DNA from: Paenibacillus sp. SYP-B3998
GTDB lineage: Bacteria; Bacillota; Bacilli; Paenibacillales; NBRC-103111
Direction of reading: 5' to 3'
NCBI RefSeq assembly: GCF_010820665.1
Contig: NZ_JAAIKC010000008.1
Coordinates: 124,001 to 188,000 of the forward strand
Length of the DNA stretch: 64,000 nt
The notes beneath the pieces are model-generated. The model saw only the letters and a program-made list of their open reading frames with translations. It did not search any database and was not told the DNA's origin. This document shows, piece after piece, positions 16,577-24,922 of this stretch. The first letter of the stretch is position 1. Each line of letters begins with the position of its first letter. Position numbers and translations under genes: made by a program.

Positions 16577-19567
16577 ATGAGTAAATACAAAATAAATATT
16601 AACACACCTGAATCACCAGTTTGGTATGAACTTGATTTTGGCTCTAACACTAGTATTGGCACAAATACACATGTAGATGGACTAAACACCGTTGCGGCGA
16701 CAAAAGGGTCATCTGCTTCTGGTATTTTATCGTACTCTGGATATGCTGAAAAGATATTGAGTGCATCAAGTATCACATCATGTACATTGGTTAATGCAGA
16801 TCATAAATTCGAAGTTGGAGATATGGTGTTCGGTATACCAGATCAAGATGCTGACTCAATAAACCCTGTTGTTATAACCAGCGTAGATGTAAGAAACCTT
16901 ATTTTTGATAAGCCAATTAATACATTCGGCGGTACACATGAATATGTACTACTCTGGAAGAAAGGCGTTTCCGCTCTAAATACAACACCAAAAGCGATAC
17001 ATGCAGAAGGCTATAATACTATCGCATCTGGTAATGGTTCACATGCAGAAGGATACTCGACTAGGGCAATTAACGACTATTCACATGCAGAGGGTTATAA
17101 AACAACTGCTTCTGGATTGAATTCACATACCGAAGGCTGGCAGACTGAAGCAAGAGGTGACTACTCTCACGCAGAAGGTTTCTTAACAAAAGCAAGAGGT
17201 GACTCCTCTCACGCAGAAGGGAAATTTACCTATTCTGGCTCTTCTGCTTCCCACGCAGAAGGTAGTGGGAATGTTGCTTCTGGAGCGTACTCACATGCAG
17301 AAGGTCTAAATAACGTGTCTGGTTACGCTGAGAAGATTGTAAGTACAAGTGGAAACTTGGCTACGTTTAGCACTAACAGTTTACTTTTCAGTGTTGGGGA
17401 AGAAGTATATGCGTACAGAGATAGTTATGACTATCCAACGTCAATGACTGTAACTGCTGTGAATGGAAACAATTTAACACTCTCTAGTTCAATTACTGGC
17501 TACTATTCTATAGCCAGAATTGGTGGAACAATAAATGGAAATGGAGTTTCAGCGCATGTAGAGGGAAGTTATAACATTGCAAGAGGAATAAGTTCTCATG
17601 TTGAAGGTAGTAAAAATAATGCGGTAGGAAATTACTCTCATGGAGAAGGTTATAATACTGTCGCATCTGGTATTGGTTCTCACGCAGAAGGAAGTAATAC
17701 AGTGGCAGATGGAAATGCATCACATACAGAGGGTTATCAAACAACAGCATCAGGTGTTGCCGCTCACGCAGAAGGCGACAGCTCAATGGCGTACACAGAT
17801 TATGCTCATGTAGAAGGAAGATATGCATTAGCCGCTCAAGGGAAAATTTTTAATGTAACCTCATACGATGGTGTAGGACAGACCTTAACGTTGGATTCAG
17901 TCAGCACTTTAGTAGTTGGTAGCAATATTATTATTAAAGTCAAAGACTCAATATCTGTAGAAGATGTAATTACTGCTATTAATGGAAATGTTATAACGTT
18001 AACAGCGAATGTACCAACGAGTAGCTATTCAAATGTAATTAGAAAGGCTACAGGAACAATAACTCCAGTACACGCAGAGGGATTGAATACAATAGCATCT
18101 GGTATTGCATCCCATGCAGAAGGGGAAAAAACTACGGCTTCTGGCAACAACTCTCACGCAGAAGGCTATCAAACAACAGCGTCTGGCGACTGTTCACATG
18201 CAGAAGGGAAAGTAACAATTGCATCTGGAGCAGATTCGCATGCTGAAGGAGATTATACATTGGCTAGTGGAAGCAGTTCGCATGCAGAAGGTCACGCTAC
18301 AACAGCATCAGGAACATCTTCCCATGCAGAAGGCAATGATACAACAGCATCTGGCGACTATTCACACGCAGAGGGTTTGGGTGCGATTGCTGTTGGAACT
18401 GCTTCACATGCAGAAGGATCAGGAAAAGCATTAGGAGACTTTAGTCATGCTGAAGGTAGGGATACATTCGTTGGATACCAAGAAGCGGTAGCCTCATATA
18501 CATCTGCAACAGCAACATTAGTCGCTAGTAATCATTTTTTTGTAGTTGGTGATGATGTAGCCTTTTATATATCTGATTCGTATTTGAGGAGAGCTAAAAT
18601 TTCTCTTATTACCAATAATGTAATTACATTCACCATTAATCCTACAGGTTACTCTAAAAATATTTTCTTAATGGGAAGATCAGTATCTGGAAAAGGTGCT
18701 CAAGCACATGCTGAGGGAAAAGGTACAATTGCCAGTGGTTCATACTCACATGCTGAAGGGGAGGGTACAACTGCATCTGGCTCAGGTTCTCACGCAGAAG
18801 GTAGTCAAACAACAGCATCTGGCTATTTCTCTCACACATCAGGGTTAGGTACTGCCGCTAAATACTGCCAAACGGTTATTGGTCGATACAATACAATTTC
18901 ATCTGCCGCAGACGATACTTACTCAGATACGAATGAATTGTTTATCATTGGTAACGGAACTGGTACTGGATCAAGAGGTAGCGCATTTAAAATCTTGGGT
19001 AACGGTTCAACATACGCAGATGGTGCGTATGCATCATCAGGTGCGGATTACGCTGAAATGTTCGAGTGGCTAGATGGTAATCTTTCCAATGAAGATAGAG
19101 TGGGACATTTTGTGACTCTTGATGGAGAAAAAATCCGTAAAGCAAATTCGCAAGATAGTTACATTCTTGGTGTTGTTAGTGCTAACCCTTCGATTGTTGG
19201 TGACGCTGGAGGTTTGCGTTGGAAAGGTAAGTACATTGCTGATGATTGGGGAAGAACGCAGTATCACTTTGTAACAATTCCAGAAGAGTTGGACGAAAAA
19301 GGAAATGTCAAAATTCCTGAACGTCTAGAATGGCAACCAAAAATTAATCCAAATTGGATAAATGATGAAAACTATGTTGAACGTTCTACAAGACCAGAGT
19401 GGTCGGCAATTGGCTTAATGGGGAAATTGCTTGTTCGTGACGATGGAACATGTGTTGTCAATGGATATTGCAAGTCAAACGATAATGGCGAAGCAACCAA
19501 ATCAAATGTTGGTTATAAAGTAATGAAAAGAGTAACTCCAAGTATCATCCAAATACTGGTGAAGTAA
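16577..19567 (+). CDS. Phage fibre with YadA-head-like repeats and C-terminal Peptidase_G2 self-cleaving chaperone domain
   Basis: A 996-residue protein. Residues about 142-760 carry 28 copies of a 14-residue unit SHAEG-x-x-T-x-ASG-x-x, in four blocks. This is the left-handed beta-roll repeat of trimeric adhesin heads. Four diverged insert modules of about 55-90 residues lie before and between the blocks. Residues about 819-996 begin with SGADYAEMFEW, the signature of the Peptidase_G2 / intramolecular chaperone family, which trims itself after the trimer folds (phi29 gp12 and GA-1 appendages). Asp824 lies near the expected cleavage site. ATG 16577 follows AAAGGAGA. Probably a receptor-binding appendage. 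Confidence 0.85.
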   Translation: MSKYKININTPESPVWYELDFGSNTSIGTNTHVDGLNTVAATKGSSASGILSYSGYAEKILSASSITSCTLVNADHKFEVGDMVFGIPDQDADSINPVVITSVDVRNLIFDKPINTFGGTHEYVLLWKKGVSALNTTPKAIHAEGYNTIASGNGSHAEGYSTRAINDYSHAEGYKTTASGLNSHTEGWQTEARGDYSHAEGFLTKARGDSSHAEGKFTYSGSSASHAEGSGNVASGAYSHAEGLNNVSGYAEKIVSTSGNLATFSTNSLLFSVGEEVYAYRDSYDYPTSMTVTAVNGNNLTLSSSITGYYSIARIGGTINGNGVSAHVEGSYNIARGISSHVEGSKNNAVGNYSHGEGYNTVASGIGSHAEGSNTVADGNASHTEGYQTTASGVAAHAEGDSSMAYTDYAHVEGRYALAAQGKIFNVTSYDGVGQTLTLDSVSTLVVGSNIIIKVKDSISVEDVITAINGNVITLTANVPTSSYSNVIRKATGTITPVHAEGLNTIASGIASHAEGEKTTASGNNSHAEGYQTTASGDCSHAEGKVTIASGADSHAEGDYTLASGSSSHAEGHATTASGTSSHAEGNDTTASGDYSHAEGLGAIAVGTASHAEGSGKALGDFSHAEGRDTFVGYQEAVASYTSATATLVASNHFFVVGDDVAFYISDSYLRRAKISLITNNVITFTINPTGYSKNIFLMGRSVSGKGAQAHAEGKGTIASGSYSHAEGEGTTASGSGSHAEGSQTTASGYFSHTSGLGTAAKYCQTVIGRYNTISSAADDTYSDTNELFIIGNGTGTGSRGSAFKILGNGSTYADGAYASSGADYAEMFEWLDGNLSNEDRVGHFVTLDGEKIRKANSQDSYILGVVSANPSIVGDAGGLRWKGKYIADDWGRTQYHFVTIPEELDEKGNVKIPERLEWQPKINPNWINDENYVERSTRPEWSAIGLMGKLLVRDDGTCVVNGYCKSNDNGEATKSNVGYKVMKRVTPSIIQILVK
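17000..18862 (+). repeat. SHAEG 42-bp repeat array in four blocks
   Basis: Blocks at about 17000-17322 (8 units), 17552-17822 (7), 18071-18475 (10) and 18707-18862 (3 plus a degenerate SHTSG). Units in the third block are most alike at the DNA level (repeated CATGCAGAAGG and ACAGCATCTGG), so recent expansion or contraction there is plausible. Confidence 0.9.
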
Positions 19568-19621
19568 TTATTGATTGGGCTGTTTTTATATAAACGGTCT
19601 ATTAGGAGTTGTGTAGAAACA

Positions 19622-19933
19622 ATGGGAAACGAACTGAACGAAGGTGAGAGACTCGTAAAGTTAGAGACTAAACTAGAGACAGAATTAACTGCTATCAAAG
19701 AAGCTTTGTATGATTTGAAAAAGATCGTATTGATCAGAGAAGAAATTTATGTGACAAAGGATATTCTTGAAAGCAAACTTGAATTGCATGATAAGGAAAT
19801 CGAAGGATTACATCGTGGACTAAATGAGATACGTGATAACAATAAATCCAATAAGCAACTTGCTCCAGCTTGGGGGCAGGTTGTTTTTGCGTTAGCTGCT
19901 GTAATTGTTGCGATTGTTGCTTCGTGGAAGTAA
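19622..19933 (+). CDS. XhlA-like haemolysin/holin-accessory protein
   Basis: A 103-residue protein with an N-terminal coiled coil of about 80 residues (ERLVKLETKLETEL, HDKEIEGLHRGLNEI) and one C-terminal membrane segment (VVFALAAVIVAIVA) ending SWK. This layout is that of XhlA/BhlA proteins, which help holins in cell lysis. ATG 19622 has AGGAG 13 bases upstream, a little far, but an in-frame stop just before it rules out an earlier start. It opens the lysis cassette. Confidence 0.82.
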   Translation: MGNELNEGERLVKLETKLETELTAIKEALYDLKKIVLIREEIYVTKDILESKLELHDKEIEGLHRGLNEIRDNNKSNKQLAPAWGQVVFALAAVIVAIVASWK

Positions 19934-20050
19934 CAATATTTGTATAGTTTACAAAAAGTGCAATATGCCCTGAAATTAACGCTTAACTAGACATGAGAAG
20001 AAAAATGGAGATTTATAAATTAAATTACAAACTGATAAGGAGAATTGAAA

Positions 20051-20269
20051 ATGAATATTGATAAAGTTAAGGTGTTACGATACGTATCGCTTATTTTTGC
20101 TGTGCTTGGAATTAGTAATATGATAGCTGGTCACTATGGATACGGGCTGCCTGAAGGGGAAATTGATTTTTATGCAAATTTGATTAGTTATGCTGCTACT
20201 ATTCTTTTTGGCATTACAATTGAATCCAGAGCAATTCGTTTATTGTTTAAGGGTAAGAGTGGCGTTTAA
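20051..20269 (+). CDS. Small phage holin candidate
   Basis: A 72-residue protein with two membrane segments (VLRYVSLIFAVLGISNMIAG and LISYAATILFGITI) joined by a short loop and a basic C-terminus. Size, topology and position between the XhlA-like and endolysin genes fit a class II holin. ATG 20051 follows AAGGAGA. Its TAA overlaps the next ATG (TAATG), so translation is coupled to the endolysin. Confidence 0.72.
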   Translation: MNIDKVKVLRYVSLIFAVLGISNMIAGHYGYGLPEGEIDFYANLISYAATILFGITIESRAIRLLFKGKSGV

Positions 20270-21018
20270 TGGCTAAAGGATTTGACTGTGCGACAGCCTT
20301 AACTTCCTCCACAATTCAACCATTTGCTACGCAAGGATTTAAATTCGTTGGTAGATATCTTGCTGATGCAGGTTCTTGGAAAAGATTATCCCCCAATGAA
20401 GTAAAGATCATATCTGCTGCCGGGTTATACATCGTTTCCTTTTTTGAACGTTCATCTGACCGTGTGAAGGAGGGGGCTCTTGCTGGTACAGAAGATGGTA
20501 AATTAGCGCTCCAGTATGCCAAAGAAGTCGGTCAGATTGCTGGATCGGCCATTTATGCTGCGGTAGACTACGATGCTCCAAGTCGTGACTTCAACGCGAT
20601 AGAGGCGTATATGAGAGCATTTGATAAAGAGATTGATGGGTATGAGCTTGGAATCTATGGCTCATATTCAGTCGTTAAAGCGATGTATGAACGTGGGGTA
20701 GCGACGAAATTGATGCAAACCTACGCTTGGAGTAGAGGACAGAAATTTGCTCCTATTGGTATTTATCAGTATCAGAATGACATTATTGTTAACCAAATAG
20801 GGATCGACCTAGATGAGTCTAATGGCGATGCAGGAGGTTGGAAATTAGGTATGGCTGTTGCAAAAAATGGATTTTCTTTGGATGATCGGGTTACGGACTA
20901 CATCTTAGATGTATTGGGAGATTACTGGAAGCATATGGAAGGTAATAAGGATGTTCAGGAATATACGCATCAGGTTTCAAATTCGTTGCGCAGGGCAGTA
21001 GGTAGACCAGAAGAATGA
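20269..21018 (+). CDS. Phage endolysin, DUF1906 glycoside-hydrolase-like (Rv2525c type)
   Basis: A 249-residue protein that begins GFDCATAL and contains KFVGRYL, IYAAVDYDAP and GIYGSY, the pattern of the DUF1906 / GH25-like TIM barrel acting on peptidoglycan. The final 45 residues form a small helical tail that may be a wall-binding or oligomerisation part. No signal peptide is seen, consistent with holin-dependent release. It is the last gene of the prophage and is followed by a strong terminator. Confidence 0.85.
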   Translation: MAKGFDCATALTSSTIQPFATQGFKFVGRYLADAGSWKRLSPNEVKIISAAGLYIVSFFERSSDRVKEGALAGTEDGKLALQYAKEVGQIAGSAIYAAVDYDAPSRDFNAIEAYMRAFDKEIDGYELGIYGSYSVVKAMYERGVATKLMQTYAWSRGQKFAPIGIYQYQNDIIVNQIGIDLDESNGDAGGWKLGMAVAKNGFSLDDRVTDYILDVLGDYWKHMEGNKDVQEYTHQVSNSLRRAVGRPEE

Positions 21019-21047
21019 AATTGAACTGGGCTTTGATATTAAAATGA

Positions 21048-21115
21048 GGGATAAGATGTTCATGTAAAGAAGGCGGTTCATACGCTTCTACATGTACATG
21101 TTATCCCTTTTTTTT
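21048..21115 (+). terminator. Long terminator closing the prophage lysis operon
   Basis: GGGATAAGATGTTCATGTA (21048-21066) pairs with 21089-21107 with two mismatches, and an inner AGAAG/CTTCT pair extends it. Eight Ts follow (21108-21115). The region between here and 21154 shows no gene and probably contains the prophage border. Confidence 0.88.
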
Positions 21116-21154
21116 ACTTTTTCAATCGTAAACATAACATGGAATTTTTACGTG

Positions 21155-21182
21155 TTGACATTTTGCGAAAAACCCGTAATAT
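21155..21182 (+). promoter_or_regulatory. Sigma-A promoter of the met operon
   Basis: TTGACA (21155-21160), a 16-base spacer and TAATAT (21177-21182). It lies about 25 bases before the S-box aptamer, which fits a start of transcription near 21189. Confidence 0.75.
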
Positions 21183-21206
21183 TAAGATTAACTAAATAGT
21201 CAAATA

Positions 21207-21334
21207 CTTATCAAGAGTAGGTGGAGGGACTAGCCCGATGATACCCGGCAACCGACAAACCTTTGCAAAACAAAGGAATGCACGGTGCTAATTCTTGCGG
21301 AAACGCTGCAACACAAGCGAATCTGGGAGATAAG
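21207..21334 (+). promoter_or_regulatory. SAM-I riboswitch (S-box) aptamer
   Basis: Closing helix CTTATC (21207-21212) with GATAAG (21329-21334), and the S-box core AAGAG, GGAGGGA, GCCCGATGA and CCCGGCAACC in order, with a GGTGC segment later. SAM binding stabilises this fold and lets the downstream terminator form, so the met operon is on only when SAM is low. The fit to the family is close over the whole length. Confidence 0.96.
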
Positions 21335-21360
21335 AGTGAGGACATCTTTTTGGAATTTAC

Positions 21361-21395
21361 ATGACCTTTCTCTGATCTCAGAGAAGGTCATTTTT
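21361..21395 (+). terminator. Terminator of the SAM riboswitch
   Basis: ATGACCTT-TCTCTGA pairs with TCAGAGAAGGTCAT with one bulged T, then TTTTT (21391-21395). It lies 26 bases downstream of the aptamer and 41 before metA, forming the expression platform. Confidence 0.92.
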
Positions 21396-21435
21396 GCATT
21401 TCCACTAAAAAAATTGCGAAAAAGGAGTGAACAGG

Positions 21436-22374
21436 ATGCCGATCAAGATTCCAGACAACCTGCCAGCCAAAGAAATTTTAAACCAAGAGAACATTTTCAC
21501 GATGGATGAGTCCGTCGCGTATCATCAAGATATTCGTCCACTTCGTATTGCTTTGTTGAACTTAATGCCTACGAAAGAGACGACTGAGACGCAGCTGCTG
21601 CGCTTAATCGGTAATACGCCGCTGCAGGTGGAATTCGTGCTCCTGCATCCCAAAACTCACACTTCCAAGAACACATCCGCTGAGCACTTGGATACGTTCT
21701 ATAAAACATTTGAAGATATTCAAGACCAGATGCTGGACGGCATGATTATTACAGGCGCACCTGTTGAGCAAATGGAATTTGAAGACGTGAATTATTGGGA
21801 AGAATTGACGCAAATTATGAACTGGAGCAAAGAGCATGTTACTTCGACGCTGCACATTTGCTGGGCTGCTCAAGCAGGGTTGTATCATCACTTTGGTGTT
21901 CCGAAGTACCCGCTTGACAATAAGGTGTTCGGCGTGTTCCCACACACAGTGGGCGTACCGAATACGAAGCTGCTGCGCGGTTTTGATGAAGTTTTCCACG
22001 TCCCTCAATCTCGTCACACGGAAGTTCGCCGTGAAGATATCTCTCGATGTCCAGATTTGGAGATTTTATCTGAATCCGAGGAAGCAGGCGTTTATATTGC
22101 TGCAACGCCAGACGGCAAGCACATTTTTGTTACGGGTCACTCGGAATATGACGCGTGCACATTGAAGTGGGAGTATGACCGTGATGCTGACAAGGGACTC
22201 GAGATCGCTATTCCTAGCAATTATTATCCTAACGATGACCCGAGCAGACAGCCATACAATACATGGAGAGCACATGCAAACTTGTTGTTTTCAAATTGGT
22301 TGAACTATTATGTCTATCAACAGACGCCATTCGACCTGAATGTCAATAAAAGTCTGGCAGGCTCACAATTGTAA
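21436..22374 (+). CDS. metA: Homoserine O-acyltransferase MetA, probably acetyl-CoA-dependent
   Basis: A 312-residue cytoplasmic enzyme that activates homoserine, the first committed step to methionine. Cys142 in HICWAAQAG is the nucleophile, with His235 and Glu237 in TGHSEYD completing the active site at the standard numbering. Residue 111 is Glu (GAPVEQ). In this family Glu111 marks acetyl-CoA use, whereas Gly111 in E. coli marks succinyl-CoA. O-acetyl-L-homoserine is therefore the expected product. ATG 21436 follows AAAGGAG by eight bases; the GTG at 21427 overlaps that site and is unlikely. First gene of the S-box operon, before metI and metC. Confidence 0.95.
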   Translation: MPIKIPDNLPAKEILNQENIFTMDESVAYHQDIRPLRIALLNLMPTKETTETQLLRLIGNTPLQVEFVLLHPKTHTSKNTSAEHLDTFYKTFEDIQDQMLDGMIITGAPVEQMEFEDVNYWEELTQIMNWSKEHVTSTLHICWAAQAGLYHHFGVPKYPLDNKVFGVFPHTVGVPNTKLLRGFDEVFHVPQSRHTEVRREDISRCPDLEILSESEEAGVYIAATPDGKHIFVTGHSEYDACTLKWEYDRDADKGLEIAIPSNYYPNDDPSRQPYNTWRAHANLLFSNWLNYYVYQQTPFDLNVNKSLAGSQL

Positions 22375-22408
22375 GTCAAACCTGGAACTTATGAAGGAGG
22401 AATTCCCT

Positions 22409-23581
22409 TTGTTAAAAATCGAAAGCCAACTCGCCCAAATCGGCTCGCAAAATGAACCAGGAACTGGAGCTATCAGTTTTCCAGTCTATCAAGCTACAGC
22501 TTTCCGCCATCCGAAGCTTGGACAAAGCACAGGATTTGATTATGCGCGTACCAAAAGTCCAACCCGCACAGTGCTTGAAGATGCGATTGCCGAGCTTGAG
22601 TCAGGCGATGCAGGCTTTGCTTGTTCTTCAGGTATGGCGGCGTTGCAAACGATATTCGCCTATTTTAGCCAAGGCGATCACTTAATTGTTTCTTTAGACT
22701 TATATGGCGGGACCTACCGTTTGCTTGAGAAAATCATGGCGCGTTTCGGTGTGACTGCTTCTTATGTAGACACAAATGATTTGGATGGGTTAGAGGCGGC
22801 CTACCAGTCAAATACCAAGGGGATTGTTATCGAGACGCCAACGAATCCTTTAATGATGATAACAGATCTTGAACTCGTATGTACGTGGGCCCGTAAAAAG
22901 GGCATCGTGTCCATTGTCGATAACACGTTGTTAACGCCATTTTTGCAGCGCCCTATCGAGCTGGGCGCTGATATCGTCATTCATAGCGCAACCAAATATT
23001 TGGGTGGCCATAATGATGTGCTCGCTGGTCTTATTGTAACCAAAGGCAAGGAGCTTTCCGAGCAAATGGCGTTTCTGCATAACTCCATTGGAGCTGTACT
23101 TGGGCCGCAAGATAGCTGGTTGCTCATGAGAGGGATGAAGACGCTAGCGCTTCGTATGGAGCGCCATGAGTTCAATGCTACGGCTATTGCCAAATTTCTA
23201 CTTGAGCATCCGCTGATCGATGAAGTGTACTATCCGGCATTGGAATCCCATCCAGGTTACGCGGTGCAGAACAAACAATCGAGCGGGAATACCGGGATCT
23301 TTTCCTTCAAGGTGAAAGACGCCAGATTAATTGAACCGATCCTGCGTCACATCAAGCTGATTGCTTTCGCAGAGAGTTTAGGCGGCGTTGAGTCATTGAT
23401 GACATATCCTGCCGTGCAAACACACGCGGATATTCCATTAGAAATTCGTCAGCAGGTAGGTGTGGACGATCGTCTGCTCCGATTCTCCGTCGGCATCGAG
23501 CATATTGATGATCTGATTGCGGATCTATCCAATGCGATCGATCAGGCGCAAGCCGAGCTGGAAGGAGGCCTCCTCGAATGA
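22409..23581 (+). CDS. metI: Cystathionine gamma-synthase / O-acetylhomoserine (thiol)-lyase
   Basis: A 390-residue PLP enzyme of the Cys/Met metabolism family. It joins O-acyl-homoserine to cysteine, giving cystathionine, or to sulfide, giving homocysteine. The PLP lysine is Lys196 in HSATKYLGGHNDV. The substrate-phosphate motifs YGGTYRL and ETPTNP are present. I place the start at TTG 22409, eight bases after GGAGG (22396-22400); in-frame codons further upstream overlap that site or metA. It overlaps metC by 4 bases. It is a diverged paralogue of its neighbour MetC, as in Bacillus metI-metC. Confidence 0.92.
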   Translation: MLKIESQLAQIGSQNEPGTGAISFPVYQATAFRHPKLGQSTGFDYARTKSPTRTVLEDAIAELESGDAGFACSSGMAALQTIFAYFSQGDHLIVSLDLYGGTYRLLEKIMARFGVTASYVDTNDLDGLEAAYQSNTKGIVIETPTNPLMMITDLELVCTWARKKGIVSIVDNTLLTPFLQRPIELGADIVIHSATKYLGGHNDVLAGLIVTKGKELSEQMAFLHNSIGAVLGPQDSWLLMRGMKTLALRMERHEFNATAIAKFLLEHPLIDEVYYPALESHPGYAVQNKQSSGNTGIFSFKVKDARLIEPILRHIKLIAFAESLGGVESLMTYPAVQTHADIPLEIRQQVGVDDRLLRFSVGIEHIDDLIADLSNAIDQAQAELEGGLLE

Positions 23582-24750
23582 GTTATTCCAAAGACGATAA
23601 GCGCCATCCACATGGCAAATTCGCTACTAGGCTGATTCATTTTGGAGCTGAGATTGATGAGACAACAGGAGCTTCCAGCGTGCCCATCTATCAAGCATCA
23701 ACCTTTCATCAATCGGATTTAGAAGTCACTCCGGACTATGATTATACACGTTCAGGTAACCCGACTCGTCAAGCGTTGGAAGACTATATTGCACTTTTGG
23801 AAGGCGGCCATCGCGGTTTCGCCTTCGCATCAGGTATGGCGGCTATTTCATCAGCGCTGATGCTTCTTTCTCAGGGCGATCATGTCATTTGTACAGAAGA
23901 TGTCTATGGTGGTACATACCGTTTGCTTACTTCAATCATGAATCGGATGGGGATTGAATCCACTTTCGTTGATATGACGGATATCGAACAGGTGAAAGCG
24001 GCGCTGCGTCCGCATACGAAAGCGGTGTTTATTGAAACGCCGTCTAACCCTACGCTTAGAATCACGGATATCGGGGAAGTGGCTGCTTGGGCTAAAGAGC
24101 ACAATTTGCTTACGATGCTGGACAACACCTTTATGACGCCCTACCATCAGCGTCCTATTGAGCTAGGGATTGATATTGTGCTGCATAGTGCAACCAAATT
24201 CTTGGGCGGACATAGCGATGTTCTTGCTGGACTGGCTGTAGTCGCCAATTCTAGTCTAGGACGTCAGATGAAGCAAATACAGAACGGCATGGGCAATGTC
24301 CTCGGCATTCAAGACTCATGGCTGCTCATTCGCGGTATGAAAACCTTGCAAGCCCGTATGGAAATGTCCGAAAAAGGCGCTCGCAGATTGGCTCAGTGGC
24401 TTTCGGAGCAGCCTGATATTGATTATGTGTATTACCCTGGTTTGCCGAATCACCCTCGCAGAGAAGTTCACGAGAAGCAGTCGCTTGGTTATGGGGCGGT
24501 CGTTTCTTTTGATGTCGGTTCTGGCCAGAAGGCGAAAAAGCTTTTGAGCAAAGTGCGGATTCCGTTGGTCGCAGTGAGCTTAGGGGCTGTGGAAAGCATA
24601 CTCTCTTATCCAGCAATGATGTCTCATGCGGCAATGCCTAAAGAGGTTCGCTTACAGCGCGGCATCACAGACGGTCTAGTGCGGTATTCAGTAGGTCTTG
24701 AAGATATTGAAGATATTATTGAAGATCTTGAACAAGCGCTCAGAAGCTAA
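23578..24750 (+). CDS. metC: Cystathionine beta-lyase
   Basis: A 390-residue PLP enzyme that splits cystathionine to homocysteine, pyruvate and ammonia. Lys207 in HSATKFLGGHSDV binds PLP. The motifs YDYTRSGNPTR and YGGTYRL are those of the Cys/Met family. Assignment as the lyase and not the synthase rests on its order after metI and its similarity to Bacillus-type MetC; family members can overlap in activity. ATG 23578 overlaps the metI stop (ATGA), so translation is coupled. The operon ends at the terminator downstream. Confidence 0.88.
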   Translation: MSYSKDDKRHPHGKFATRLIHFGAEIDETTGASSVPIYQASTFHQSDLEVTPDYDYTRSGNPTRQALEDYIALLEGGHRGFAFASGMAAISSALMLLSQGDHVICTEDVYGGTYRLLTSIMNRMGIESTFVDMTDIEQVKAALRPHTKAVFIETPSNPTLRITDIGEVAAWAKEHNLLTMLDNTFMTPYHQRPIELGIDIVLHSATKFLGGHSDVLAGLAVVANSSLGRQMKQIQNGMGNVLGIQDSWLLIRGMKTLQARMEMSEKGARRLAQWLSEQPDIDYVYYPGLPNHPRREVHEKQSLGYGAVVSFDVGSGQKAKKLLSKVRIPLVAVSLGAVESILSYPAMMSHAAMPKEVRLQRGITDGLVRYSVGLEDIEDIIEDLEQALRS

Positions 24751-24778
24751 TGAACAAACGAGGTCTGAAGGTTAACAG

Positions 24779-24801
24779 AGCAGCGAACAGCTGCTTTTTT
24801 T
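24779..24801 (+). terminator. Terminator of the met operon
   Basis: AGCAGC (24779-24784), a 5-base loop and GCTGCT (24790-24795), then seven Ts. Confidence 0.85.
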
Positions 24802-24922
24802 GCCGTTTTCGTGTCAGATGGCCGTTTTGCCTTCTAGAAAGAAGGGAATAGCCGTGACGCTGCGCGGTGAATATGGTACCATAGATAGATAAAGGTATAT
24901 AGTAAAAAAGGAGTGAGTAGTC

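Larger units (their letters stand above)
1..21115 (+). mobile_element. Prophage, late tail and lysis region (left end outside window)
   Basis: A run of phage genes in the usual siphovirus late order: tail tube, tail chaperone, tape measure, Dit, Tal, fibres, then a lysis cassette of XhlA-like protein, small holin and endolysin. All but one gene lie on the + strand. Base composition is AT-richer than the housekeeping genes that follow. The right border is probably between the endolysin stop (21018) and the met promoter (21155), because the next genes are ordinary biosynthesis genes. No integrase, capsid, terminase or lysogeny gene is visible and I could not identify an attachment site, so completeness cannot be judged. 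Confidence 0.9.

Noticed and set aside
1..21115. Possibility that the phage region is a contractile tailocin or phage-like bacteriocin
   Set aside because: The Dit/Tal order and tail tube type are those of a non-contractile siphophage, and no sheath gene is visible. The left part is missing, so a defective prophage cannot be excluded.
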